17,297 bases of DNA, from contig JBFOMB010000017.1 of NCBI GenBank assembly GCA_040830545.1, forward strand, positions 1 through 17,297, written 5' to 3'. This DNA is from HXMU1420-2 sp040830545. Its GTDB lineage: Bacteria; Pseudomonadota; Alphaproteobacteria; Rhodobacterales; Rhodobacteraceae. A model generated the notes under the pieces. It ran no database searches and was not told the DNA's origin. It saw only the letters and a program-made list of their open reading frames with translations. Positions 7,875 through 15,120 of the stretch are shown here, one piece after another (position 1 is the first letter of the stretch; each line of letters begins with the position of its first letter). A program made the translations under genes and the position numbers.

Positions 7875-9011
7875 TCAAACCTGTTCAGGAAGCCATGCGC
7901 ATGTTCTCAGGTCCGACGATATCCGTATCATCGACGCATAGTGGAGGGGCCGTTGTGCGGGCAAACCGATCAGGGATTCGGGATAAGTCGTCGCGGCGGC
8001 CAAAGCATCCTGCAAAGGTACCCCCACGCGGTTAACCAGATTGCGGATCGCGGTGGTCAAATCCAGATCCGCGCCAGCAAGCGTTCCGTCCTCAAGGGTC
8101 AGGCGCCCGTCCTTTCGTTGAATCCGGCGCCCTTCAAGTTTGAATTCGGTTTGTTCGGTGCCTGCAACGGCCATGGCATCGCTGACCAGAAAAATCTGAC
8201 CCGGCCCGGCTTTGGCGGCCCAGGCTGCTCGCATAACCTCGGGGTGGACATGGATGCCGTCCGCGATCAACCCGGCCGACAAGCCGCCAGTGGCCAACGC
8301 TGCACCAACCAGACCGGGTTCACGATTGCCCATTTGGCTCATCGCATTGAACAGGTGCGTGACACAGCGTGCACCCGCTGCCGCATAGCGTTGACAGGTG
8401 GCAAAATCCGCATCGCTATGCCCCAGGGACACCAGAATGCCGGCGTCAGACAGCGCCCGAACCTGATGCTCTGAAACGGTTTCGGGCGCGACGGTAACCT
8501 TGAGGCATGGCAGATCGCCTGCCGCTTCGATCAATGCGGCCAAGTCTGCGTCTTCCATTGGTCGGATCAACGCCCCGTCATGGGCACCCTTGCGGGCAAC
8601 CGACAGATGCGGTCCTTCCAGATGTAACCCGGCAACGCCCGGCACTCCGTCCTGCACCGCTTGAATCGTTGCCGCAATGGCTGCCCGTGTTTTCTCGGGC
8701 GTGTCCGTGATCAATGTCGGTAACAGCGTACCCACGCCCAACCGGCGATGCGCGGCGGCGATCCGGTGGATTGTTTCAACCGAGGGATCGTCGTTGAACA
8801 TTACGCCATCGCCGCCGTTCACTTGCAGGTCGACGTAAGCCGGGCTCAGGATATCTCCATTCAGATCAATGACCTGCCCCTCATCCTCAGCTTGCGCCTC
8901 GGGCACCTGAGAGGCCATCTTGCCGTCGCGGAAAACAACGGCCAAACCGGACTGCAATTGCTTGCCGTCGAACAGAGCACCGTTGCGAAAGGTAACTGAT
9001 CCTGAAGTCAT
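7875..9011 (-). CDS. nagA: N-acetylglucosamine-6-phosphate deacetylase
   Basis: A 378-residue cytoplasmic amidohydrolase that removes acetate from GlcNAc-6-phosphate to give glucosamine-6-phosphate. Visible landmarks: LQVNGG (Gln63, Asn65, replacing the HxH of other amidohydrolases, as in single-metal NagA enzymes), HLEGP with metal ligand Glu132, GHSD (His198), VTHLFNAM (His219), DGIHVHP (251-257) and catalytic Asp278 in LVSDA. The ATG at 9009-9011 is preferred over an upstream frame extension to 9131, because the extension lies inside the deaminase gene and resembles nothing. This ATG overlaps the deaminase TGA by 4 nt (ATGA), a classic translational-coupling junction. It is the last gene of the nag operon. 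The extreme C-terminus (about 352-378) lacks the usual ADIV-like closing strand, though I cannot judge how common that is among relatives. Confidence 0.93.
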   Translation of the reverse strand: MTSGSVTFRNGALFDGKQLQSGLAVVFRDGKMASQVPEAQAEDEGQVIDLNGDILSPAYVDLQVNGGDGVMFNDDPSVETIHRIAAAHRRLGVGTLLPTLITDTPEKTRAAIAATIQAVQDGVPGVAGLHLEGPHLSVARKGAHDGALIRPMEDADLAALIEAAGDLPCLKVTVAPETVSEHQVRALSDAGILVSLGHSDADFATCQRYAAAGARCVTHLFNAMSQMGNREPGLVGAALATGGLSAGLIADGIHVHPEVMRAAWAAKAGPGQIFLVSDAMAVAGTEQTEFKLEGRRIQRKDGRLTLEDGTLAGADLDLTTAIRNLVNRVGVPLQDALAAATTYPESLIGLPAQRPLHYASMIRISSDLRTCAWLPEQV

Positions 9012-10036
9012 ACTGTCTCTGTCACCTTTTTGAGATGGCGCGGCGCGTCCGGGTCGATCCCGCGCGCGGCCGCCACGGCCTCGACCATACTGTAAAACGA
9101 CGTGATGGTTGCAATCGGATCGGTCAGCCAATGATCGGTTCTGACAACTGGCAAACTTTGCGCGCGGGACACCTTATCAGTTGCAGCGAACACCGTCGCG
9201 CCCTTGTCCGCAAGCATGTCCGCCGCCTCAGCCGTCGTCTGTTCCGCCGCATCCTTGGCGGCAAACACAATGGTGGGGAACCCCTCTTCGACGATCGAAA
9301 CCGGACCATGCAGCACCTCGGCTGCCGAATAGCTTTCGGCGTGAATCTGGCAGGTTTCCTTGATCTTCAGGGCAGCCTCGTTCGATATCGCATAAGACGG
9401 GCCGCGGCCCAGAGTGAACAGGGACCGGCCCGTGATTGCCTCTGCTGCTGTGGACCAGTCACATTGCGCCGCTTGCTCCAAATGGCCGGGCAGCGAACGG
9501 AGTGCGTCGCCAAGTTCAGCGTCTCCCTTGACTTCGGCCAGCAACCAAAGGCCAGCCACCAGCGACGTTACAAAGGTTTTAGTCGCAGCCACACTCAGTT
9601 CCGGACCCGCATGCAAAGGCAACGCTGCATCCGTCACTTCAGCCAGACGCGACGCGGTATTGTTGGTGATCGCGACGGTTGTCCCACCCGACGCCTTGAG
9701 CGATCGCGTCATCCCGACGATATCCGGGCTTTGACCAGACTGAGAAACGGACAAGCTCAGCGCGCCGTTCGCCCTTAGATCAGCCCCATAAATCGAGCTG
9801 ACCGACGGTCCCACCGAAGCCACAGGCAGGTTCAGCAAAAGCTCGCTGGCATATTTGATGTACAGGCACGCGTGATCGGACGATCCGCGCGCCACGGTGA
9901 TCAGGAACCGTGGATCGGCTTCTTTTATCAGCCGTGATGCCTCGTGAATGTTTGCCGCGCCCTGGCTGAGCAGTCTTTCGACTGCCTCGGGGATTTCCAG
10001 AATCTCCTGGCGCATCTTCGAGCTGTGTTCAGACAT
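9008..10036 (-). CDS. nagB-II: SIS-domain glucosamine-6-phosphate deaminase (NagB-II type)
   Basis: A 342-residue protein made of two SIS domains, equivalent to the isomerase half of GlmS without the glutaminase half. Evidence: ARGSSDHA (49-56), SQSGQSPD (98-105), NNTAS (125-129), SVAATKTF (148-155), GRGPSYAISNEAALKIKE (210-227) and the GlmS-like tail DPDAPRHLKKVT (328-339). Between a GlcNAc kinase and NagA, the best role is deamination of glucosamine-6-phosphate to fructose-6-phosphate plus ammonia, replacing classical NagB. AgaS-like activity on galactosamine-6-phosphate is the main alternative. The ATG at 10034-10036 is chosen over one at 10093 because it starts 19 nt after the regulator's stop, and the longer version would overlap that gene. 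Its AAAGG ribosome binding site lies in the loop of a tiny CCGG/CCGG hairpin (10043-10055). Confidence 0.88.
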   Translation of the reverse strand: MSEHSSKMRQEILEIPEAVERLLSQGAANIHEASRLIKEADPRFLITVARGSSDHACLYIKYASELLLNLPVASVGPSVSSIYGADLRANGALSLSVSQSGQSPDIVGMTRSLKASGGTTVAITNNTASRLAEVTDAALPLHAGPELSVAATKTFVTSLVAGLWLLAEVKGDAELGDALRSLPGHLEQAAQCDWSTAAEAITGRSLFTLGRGPSYAISNEAALKIKETCQIHAESYSAAEVLHGPVSIVEEGFPTIVFAAKDAAEQTTAEAADMLADKGATVFAATDKVSRAQSLPVVRTDHWLTDPIATITSFYSMVEAVAAARGIDPDAPRHLKKVTETV

Positions 10037-10055
10037 CTTTGTCCGGCCTTTCCGG

Positions 10056-10805
10056 TTACAAGCGCAATTCGGCGACAAAATCATAGGCGTCACCGCGATA
10101 GAGGGACCGGGTCAATTCCGCGACCCGCCCGTTTTTCAGGAATGAGACCCGCTCGATATTCAACCCGGCTGCCCCCTCGGGCACGTCCAGCAATTCTGCC
10201 TCGCGGGCGGCAAGGTTCAGGGCTGATATCTTCTGCACTGCGCGCACCGGCCGTCGGCCAAGTCGATCCAGCACTTCATAGAGCGAGGTGGTCACTTCAA
10301 CCGGGTTGGGAAGGACATCTAGCGGCAGAGAGGCGCGCTCCAGCGCAAGCGGACGGCCATCGGCCTCGCGCAAGCGATAGATGCGGGATATCTGTTCGCT
10401 GTCCTTCAAGCTCAAGGCTTGGACCTCTTCTGCGGTCGGAGCGAAAACGCCCCGTTCCAGCCATTTCGATGTGGTCTGCATACCGCGACTGGACATGTCT
10501 TCGGTAAACGAGGTCAAATGCGTCAGAGACTGTTCGACCCGGGGAACACGCTCGCGAATAATCGAACCAGACCCCTGGCGCTGTTCGATCACGCCTTCCT
10601 GAACCAATTCTTGTATGGCCTTACGGACCGTCACGCGGGACAGGTCGGTGATTTCGACTAGTTCTCTTTCTGAGGGCAGAGAGGAATTTGGCGGCAACAC
10701 GCCGGTGTCGATCCCCTCTTGCAACCTGCGCCGCAACTGAACGTATCTCGGACCGCTTTCGGGGCTCAGCCACGATTCCGCCCGCAAGAACTCAGTGATG
10801 CTCAT
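10056..10805 (-). CDS. GntR/HutC-family transcriptional regulator of the nag operon
   Basis: A 249-residue protein with an N-terminal winged helix (about 18-85; LPSERELVEITDLSRVTVRK, then the GVIEQRQGSGSI wing) and a C-terminal UTRA effector domain (about 95-245). This is the architecture of NagR/YvoA/DasR regulators, which sense amino-sugar phosphates. The ATG at 10803-10805 is set by a perfect AAGGAGGT (10811-10818) 5 nt upstream. The start lies within the last 14 bp of the kinase gene, so translation is probably coupled. Encoded inside the operon it most likely controls, it should be autoregulated; the palindrome at 11683-11697 is the obvious candidate operator. Repression relieved by glucosamine-6-phosphate or GlcNAc-6-phosphate is the likely mode, by analogy only. 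Confidence 0.9.
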   Translation of the reverse strand: MSITEFLRAESWLSPESGPRYVQLRRRLQEGIDTGVLPPNSSLPSERELVEITDLSRVTVRKAIQELVQEGVIEQRQGSGSIIRERVPRVEQSLTHLTSFTEDMSSRGMQTTSKWLERGVFAPTAEEVQALSLKDSEQISRIYRLREADGRPLALERASLPLDVLPNPVEVTTSLYEVLDRLGRRPVRAVQKISALNLAAREAELLDVPEGAAGLNIERVSFLKNGRVAELTRSLYRGDAYDFVAELRL

Positions 10806-11667
10806 GCTGCACCTCCTTTGCCAACGCCAATGCACCAGAAAGAGGTTCTGCTAACGGAACCGAAATGGCCGCTTGCATGTCTTCCGGCAGGTAAGGCGCA
10901 TAAAATGGCGCAATCCCACCTGTCAGGCAAATGACCCTGCCGGGGTGCCAACCCAGCCGTGCTGCGGTTTTGGCGATATAGTCCGCCCCATCCTGCAGGA
11001 TGCCTTCTGCAACAGCATCACCGCCCTGCGCGGCGGATGTCACCTCGGGCGCCAGTGCACCGAGTTGGGTTGGAGTGGCCATTCCGGCGAACCGCACCAA
11101 GCCTGCCGGGCCATCCAGATCGGCCAGTAGTTTTTCAGTCAAACCGGTGGCAGAACGCGTGCCATCATATGCGCACAAAGCTTCGGACAGGCTCCGGCGG
11201 CCAACCCATTGCGCCGAAGCCTCATCCCCCAAAACGGGTCCCCAGCCCCCGGCGAACCGCATCTGACCGCCCTCTTGCAGCGCCAGAAAGGAGCCTGTCC
11301 CGCAATGCGCGATCATACCATCCTGCGCCCCAAGCGCGCCGCGAACCGCGGCGGGTCTATCGTCCTCGATCCGCGCGCAGGTCAAACCAAGCGCATCGCG
11401 CAATTGCCCGGCGATCCGTTCGTCGGTGACGCCCGCAAGGCCAATAAAGGACGGCCAATTGCGCATGGCCTTTTCCTCGACCCCCAGCCGCCGGGAGATT
11501 TCATCAACCCCGGCCCGAATCTGGACAAGCGCACCCTCGAAGTCAGTTGAGACATTGGCAGCACCCGTCTCAATGCTATGCACCACGCCATCGACCTCGC
11601 AGGCCATACGGCATCGCGTTCCACCGCCATCTACGGCCAACACAGCGCTGATTGGAGACTCAGTCAT
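10792..11667 (-). CDS. nagK: N-acetylglucosamine kinase, BadF/BadG ATPase family
   Basis: A 291-residue ASKHA-fold kinase. Evidence: phosphate-1 loop VLAVDGGGTRC (9-19), phosphate-2 region AHCGTGSFLAL (about 118-128), GWGPVLGDEASAQWVGRR (the conserved block of the BadF/GlcNAc-kinase family) and adenosine motif CLTGGIAPF. It would phosphorylate cytoplasmic GlcNAc or glucosamine at C6 with ATP, feeding NagA and NagB-II. Its presence implies sugar entry without a phosphotransferase system. It is the first gene of the operon and its 3' end overlaps the regulator start. The ATG at 11665-11667 has no good ribosome binding site, and the predicted transcription start is only about 6 nt upstream. Sugar specificity (GlcNAc, glucosamine or both) is inferred from context. 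Confidence 0.88.
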   Translation of the reverse strand: MTESPISAVLAVDGGGTRCRMACEVDGVVHSIETGAANVSTDFEGALVQIRAGVDEISRRLGVEEKAMRNWPSFIGLAGVTDERIAGQLRDALGLTCARIEDDRPAAVRGALGAQDGMIAHCGTGSFLALQEGGQMRFAGGWGPVLGDEASAQWVGRRSLSEALCAYDGTRSATGLTEKLLADLDGPAGLVRFAGMATPTQLGALAPEVTSAAQGGDAVAEGILQDGADYIAKTAARLGWHPGRVICLTGGIAPFYAPYLPEDMQAAISVPLAEPLSGALALAKEVQHEHH

Positions 11668-11670
11668 GAC

Positions 11671-11708
11671 AATACCATCATAATACCTATTAGGTATGAG
11701 AAAGTCAG
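11671..11708 (-). promoter_or_regulatory. nag operon promoter with a perfect palindromic operator between -35 and -10
   Basis: On the minus strand CTGACT (11708-11703, 4 of 6 to the -35 consensus) is followed by exactly 17 nt and then TATTAT (11685-11680, 5 of 6 to the -10). The spacer holds most of the palindrome ATACCTATTAGGTAT (11683-11697, 7-bp arms around one central base). A further AATACC copy (11671-11676) sits 11 bp from the AATACC that forms part of the palindrome (11682-11687). A repressor bound here would block RNA polymerase directly. The most plausible ligand is the GntR/HutC protein encoded in the same operon. This is an inference from position and symmetry, not from a known consensus. 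Confidence 0.7.
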
Positions 11709-11792
11709 AATTTGGGGTAATTTAGCGGCCTGGGGTGCAAAATCTTGTTGCTGTGCTGAAAGATTCCCTCTCCGAACAAAGTGCGTGTAAGT

Positions 11793-11809
11793 GGTATTAA
11801 ATAGGTATT
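11793..11809. promoter_or_regulatory. Second GGTATT tandem repeat, possible auxiliary operator
   Basis: GGTATT occurs at 11793-11798 and again at 11804-11809, an 11-bp direct repeat. The same element and spacing (read on the other strand) occur at the nag promoter palindrome about 110 bp away. The second copy reads ATAGGTATT, matching the core of the palindrome arm. It could be an auxiliary site for the same regulator. No complete palindrome forms here. Confidence 0.4.
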
Positions 11810-11922
11810 TCACTGGGAACACATGGGGGATTCTCTTGACGCTGCCGCTGACTGAACAATTGCACCCTGACGCGACAAGGCTCAACCGAGGCAATCTGAC
11901 AACTTCATCCCGCGCTTCGGTA

Positions 11923-11967
11923 GAAAATCAGGACGCTATCACCTTCTTGCGTATTCCGCTGATTTTC
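11923..11967. repeat. Inverted repeat upstream of the phoX Pho box
   Basis: GAAAATCAG (11923-11931) and CTGATTTTC (11959-11967) are perfect 9-bp inverted arms with 27 nt between them. Inside, ACGC (11933-11936) and GCGT (11949-11952) can also pair. No T tract follows, so it is not an intrinsic terminator. It ends 25 nt before the first Pho-box heptamer. It could be a binding site for another regulator or a DNA/RNA structure; its role is unknown. Confidence 0.5.
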
Positions 11968-11992
11968 CAGTTTAATCAACACCGTTCCATAA

Positions 11993-12021
11993 CCTTCACA
12001 CAGCGGTTACAAACCTGTCAC
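11993..12021 (+). promoter_or_regulatory. Pho box (PhoB binding site) of phoX, three 11-bp-spaced heptamers
   Basis: Three heptamers resembling the PhoB half-site CTGTCAT recur with an exact 11-bp period: CCTTCAC (11993-11999), CGGTTAC (12004-12010) and CTGTCAC (12015-12021), each followed by a 4-nt linker. The last is nearly consensus and the last two form a standard Pho box. It lies 54 nt before the phoX ATG, where a PhoB site replacing the -35 would be expected. A weak -10 may lie at 12031-12036 (CTAAAT). This implies induction by phosphate starvation. Confidence 0.75.
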
Positions 12022-12075
12022 AAAGACTCCCTAAATGCCGTTCATCAACTCTGACACGACAGCCAGGAGCCATCC

Positions 12076-13965
12076 ATGAGAGACGTCGACCCCACCACAC
12101 TTTCCGCCGACGACTGGGACGAACTGCATTTCCCCCGCCCTGAAGAAAACGACTTTGACCGCGTCGTCGAACGCGCCATCTCACGCCGTGGTTTCCTGGG
12201 CGGTGTGCTGGCCTTTGGTTCGGGTGCCGCGGCCATGGGTGCTGGCCTGATGGGGTCAACTGCTGCCCACGCCGTCACCACGTCGCGCTTTGCCTTCACT
12301 CCGATTGCAGCCCAGACCGATGGTACGGTTCACGTGCCCGAAGGGTATGAGTGGAAAGTGATGATGCGCTGGGGTGACCCGCTGTTTTCTGACGCTGATG
12401 GGTATGACCTGACCGATGGCGGTGCCGCCGAGAAATCCGACCGTATCTTCGGCGAAAACACCGACGGGATGGAGACCTTCTCGTTCCAGGGTCACGAACT
12501 GATCGCGATCAACCACGAGTATCCGAACCGCAAAATCAACCTGCCTGCCGCGCAGGAAGGTGTACCTGCCAAGGCCGACGATGTTCTGAAACTGCAGAAC
12601 ATTCAGGGCGTGACCGTGATGGAAATCGTCGAAGGCCCCGATGGCTGGTCCGTCGTCAAAGATAGCCCGTTCAACCGTCGTATCCACCACAACACGCCGA
12701 TGAATATCGTCGGCCCCGCAGCCGGTCATGATCTGCTGAAAACCGAGGCCGACCCGACAGGCACCACGTCGCTGGGCACCATGAACAACTGTGGCGCAGG
12801 CAAGACCCCCTGGGGCACCTACCTGACCTGCGAAGAGAACTTTAACGGCTACTTCGGTTCCTCGGACGAAAACGCCAGCTACGACCAGAAGGTCGCGGAC
12901 GGCATGATGCGTTATGGCATCAAAGCCGAAAGCTGGAACGGGTATGAGCTGTTCGATCCGCGTTTCGACACTTCGAAAAACCCGAACGAGCCGCACCGCG
13001 CAGGCTGGATCGTTGAGATCGACCCAACCAAACCGGACAGCACGCCGGTCAAGCACACTGGTCTGGGCCGGTTCAAACACGAAAACGCCGAGGTGACGCT
13101 GGCCGCAGATGGCCGCGTGGTTGTCTATATGGGCGACGATGAACGCGGCGAGTACCTGTACAAGTTCGTCTCGAACGGCACCTATCAGCCCGGTGGTGAG
13201 ACCGAGAGCCTGCTGAACGATGGCACGCTCTATGTCGCCAAATTCAACGACGATGCTAGCGGTGAGTGGCTGCCTCTTACGCCGGAAACCACCGGTATGG
13301 ATGACGCCGAAATCCGTATCTTCACCCGGATGGCCGCGTCGGCTGCGGGCGGCACCACCATGGACCGTCCCGAGTGGGTTGCCTCCAGTCCAGTTGCGGT
13401 TGAGGCCTATTGCTGCCTGACCAACAACAAGAACCGTGGCGTGAAGCCGAATGCCGGTGGTGACGACACTTCGGTCAACCCGGTCAACCCGCGTGAGGCC
13501 AATAAATACGGTCAGATCGTGCGCTGGCGTCCGGCAAATGACGACCACGCCGCTGAAACCTTCGACTGGGATCTGTACGTCATGGCCGGTAACCCGACCG
13601 TGCACTCGGACGAGCGTGCTGGTTCGCCGAACGTAAACGAGGGCAACCTGTTTAACTCGCCTGACGGAATGGCCATCGACTCGACCGGCCTGATCTGGAT
13701 TCAGACGGACGGCAATGACGACAACGAGGAAGATTTCGCTGGCAACGGCAACAACCAGATGCTGGTTGGCGATCCGATCACCGGCGAAATCGCACGCTTC
13801 ATGACCGGCCCGAATGGCTGTGAAGTTACTGGACTGGCCTGGTCCAGCGACCTGCGCACGATGTTTGTCGGCATTCAGCACCCCGGTAGCGAGTGGCCGG
13901 ATGGCGGCACGCCGCGGTCCTCGGTGATTGCAATCAAACGTGCAGACAACGATCTGGTTGGATAA
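12076..13965 (+). CDS. phoX: PhoX-family alkaline phosphatase, Tat-exported
   Basis: A 629-residue protein of the PhoX family (formerly DUF839), monomeric alkaline phosphatases using iron and calcium that release phosphate from organic phosphomonoesters outside the cytoplasm. A twin-arginine signal is clear: SRRGFLGG (36-43), a hydrophobic stretch (43-62) and a likely cleavage after AHA (Ala66), preceded by the long acidic N-terminus usual for this family. Family landmarks are TCEENFNGYF (251-260, with the conserved metal-site Cys252), a YMGDDERGEYLYKF block, and SPDGMAID followed by WIQTDG near the C-terminus. Folded export through Tat fits a metal-loaded enzyme. AGGAG (12065-12069) lies 6 nt before the ATG. 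The gene is monocistronic, with a Pho box upstream and a strong terminator downstream. Function is confident at family level. Confidence 0.95.
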   Translation: MRDVDPTTLSADDWDELHFPRPEENDFDRVVERAISRRGFLGGVLAFGSGAAAMGAGLMGSTAAHAVTTSRFAFTPIAAQTDGTVHVPEGYEWKVMMRWGDPLFSDADGYDLTDGGAAEKSDRIFGENTDGMETFSFQGHELIAINHEYPNRKINLPAAQEGVPAKADDVLKLQNIQGVTVMEIVEGPDGWSVVKDSPFNRRIHHNTPMNIVGPAAGHDLLKTEADPTGTTSLGTMNNCGAGKTPWGTYLTCEENFNGYFGSSDENASYDQKVADGMMRYGIKAESWNGYELFDPRFDTSKNPNEPHRAGWIVEIDPTKPDSTPVKHTGLGRFKHENAEVTLAADGRVVVYMGDDERGEYLYKFVSNGTYQPGGETESLLNDGTLYVAKFNDDASGEWLPLTPETTGMDDAEIRIFTRMAASAAGGTTMDRPEWVASSPVAVEAYCCLTNNKNRGVKPNAGGDDTSVNPVNPREANKYGQIVRWRPANDDHAAETFDWDLYVMAGNPTVHSDERAGSPNVNEGNLFNSPDGMAIDSTGLIWIQTDGNDDNEEDFAGNGNNQMLVGDPITGEIARFMTGPNGCEVTGLAWSSDLRTMFVGIQHPGSEWPDGGTPRSSVIAIKRADNDLVG

Positions 13966-13979
13966 TCCCCACCGAATTG

Positions 13980-14018
13980 AAACGCCCCCGAACCTTGCGG
14001 TCTCGGGGGCGTTTTTTT
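13980..14018 (+). terminator. Rho-independent terminator after phoX
   Basis: A 12-bp stem, AAACGCCCCCGA (13980-13991) with TCGGGGGCGTTT (14003-14014), closes an 11-nt loop and runs into seven T residues (14012-14018). It starts 14 nt after the phoX stop and abuts the stop of the convergent TPR gene at 14020. On the minus strand the tail is only TTTCAATT, so it would terminate that gene less efficiently. Confidence 0.93.
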
Positions 14019-14019
14019 G

Positions 14020-14583
14020 TCAGATGTCCTGACCCGGTGGCGCCAGCGGTCCTCCGGGTGCCAGCAAGTGGCGCTCTGACAGCCAGGGGTTCAACTCCAG
14101 CGCCTGATTCAAAGCTTCCCGCGCTTCATCCAGCCTTTGCAGACCCAATAAAGTCAGTGCGCGACCGCTAATGGCGGCGACGTGGTTTGGTGACAGTTCG
14201 ATGGCTCTGTCCAGATCGGGCAAAGCGGCCTCATAATCCTGCCGCAGGTAATGCGCAAAGGCGCGCTGGTTGTATCCTTCGGCATAAGAGGGGCAATAGG
14301 CGATCAGCTTATCGAAATCCTCAATTGCGCCCAGCAGGTCCCACGCGTTGCGACGTGTCATGCCTCGATCCAGCACCGCCTGCGCGCTTTCATCCGGCGC
14401 GTCCGTCCAGAACTGCCACAACTGGTTTGACAGCTGGCGGGCAGCTTGTTCCGAATCTGCCTGTTGGATTTGCGCGATGACCCCGCTGACATCCGCGCTG
14501 TGATCCGGCGCAACGGGGCACCCCTCGGCATAAGCAGCCGTGGCCGCGATTAACAGGACAGAAGCAAAGGCGATTTGTTTCAT
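14020..14583 (-). CDS. Secreted tetratricopeptide-repeat protein
   Basis: A 187-residue protein with a Sec signal peptide (residues 1-19, hydrophobic VLLIAATAAYA, likely cut after AYA). Three tandem TPR-like helical hairpins follow, at about 66-99, 100-133 (AEGYNQRAFAHYLRQDYEAA is typical) and 134-167. TPR units usually mediate protein-protein contacts, and this one would act in the periplasm. No enzymatic motif is seen. The start 30 nt after the Lrp-type regulator's stop on the same strand suggests possible co-transcription, though nothing links its function to proline use. Its ribosome binding site is weak. Confidence 0.82.
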   Translation of the reverse strand: MKQIAFASVLLIAATAAYAEGCPVAPDHSADVSGVIAQIQQADSEQAARQLSNQLWQFWTDAPDESAQAVLDRGMTRRNAWDLLGAIEDFDKLIAYCPSYAEGYNQRAFAHYLRQDYEAALPDLDRAIELSPNHVAAISGRALTLLGLQRLDEAREALNQALELNPWLSERHLLAPGGPLAPPGQDI

Positions 14584-14613
14584 AACCCAATGGTGACGCG
14601 CGCGTGCGTCCCG

Positions 14614-15102
14614 TCAACCCATCCCTTCTATAGCTCCGGACACGCCGGTCTCTTTCACTGCCTCCATCGCAACGAAGGTCGACGTGCTGGCGACATGCGG
14701 CAAAGACGAGATTTTCTCGGCCAGAACTGCCCGGTATTCCGACATCGAACCGGTGCGGATTTTCAGCAGATAGTCGAAATTCGACGCAATCATATGGGCT
14801 TGCTCGATCTCGGCCACCCGGCGCACCGCCGCATTGAACTCGGACAACGCCTTCTCGCGCGTGTCGGTCAGACGCACCTCGACAAAGGCGACATGGTCCA
14901 GCCCAAGGCGAATGGGGTCCAGCAGGGCGCGGTAGCCGGTGATGATCCCTTCGGCCTCAAGTCGCTTCACACGTGCTTGAGTGGGGGATTTGGACAATCC
15001 AATGCGCCGCGCAAGGTCCGCCACCGAGACGCGCCCGTCCTCAGCCAGAATCGTCAGGATCGACCGGTCAAACCGATCGAGATCGGGATGGTCTTTTTGC
15101 AT
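14614..15102 (-). CDS. putR: Lrp/AsnC-family regulator, probable PutR
   Basis: A 162-residue protein with the Lrp/AsnC layout: an N-terminal winged helix-turn-helix (about 8-55; DGRVSVADLARRIGLSKSP, then RVKRLEAEGIITGY) and a C-terminal RAM ligand-binding domain (about 68-150). It is divergent from putA with a 103-bp shared intergenic region. In Rhodobacter and Agrobacterium the regulator in this position (PutR) is an Lrp-family proline-responsive activator of putA that also represses itself. That function is taken over by analogy. The palindrome at 15121-15165 is the likely binding site. The start at 15102 has only a weak GGGG upstream. Confidence 0.87.
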   Translation of the reverse strand: MQKDHPDLDRFDRSILTILAEDGRVSVADLARRIGLSKSPTQARVKRLEAEGIITGYRALLDPIRLGLDHVAFVEVRLTDTREKALSEFNAAVRRVAEIEQAHMIASNFDYLLKIRTGSMSEYRAVLAEKISSLPHVASTSTFVAMEAVKETGVSGAIEGMG

Positions 15103-15120
15103 CGTTGAGCCCCAAAAATT

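Larger units (their letters stand above)
11710..11992. other. Bulk of the nagK-phoX intergenic region
   Basis: The divergent region between nagK and phoX spans 408 bp (11668-12075). Apart from the elements listed separately, the stretch from 11710 to 11992 holds no gene I believe. Small open frames on both strands lack ribosome binding sites and recognisable content. A TTGACG at 11836-11841 has no good -10 partner. No terminator is present, as expected for a divergent region. Confidence 0.6.

Noticed and set aside
9012..9131. Longer N-terminus for nagA
   Set aside because: The extra 40 residues lie within the deaminase gene and do not resemble NagA. The ATGA overlap gives a better start.
11791..12054. 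87-codon open frame upstream of phoX on the + strand
   Set aside because: It overlaps the Pho box, lacks a ribosome binding site and has no recognisable content.
12256..13881. 541-codon open frame on the - strand
   Set aside because: Entirely antisense to phoX, which has a Tat signal, family motifs, Pho box and terminator. No domain is seen in the antisense product.
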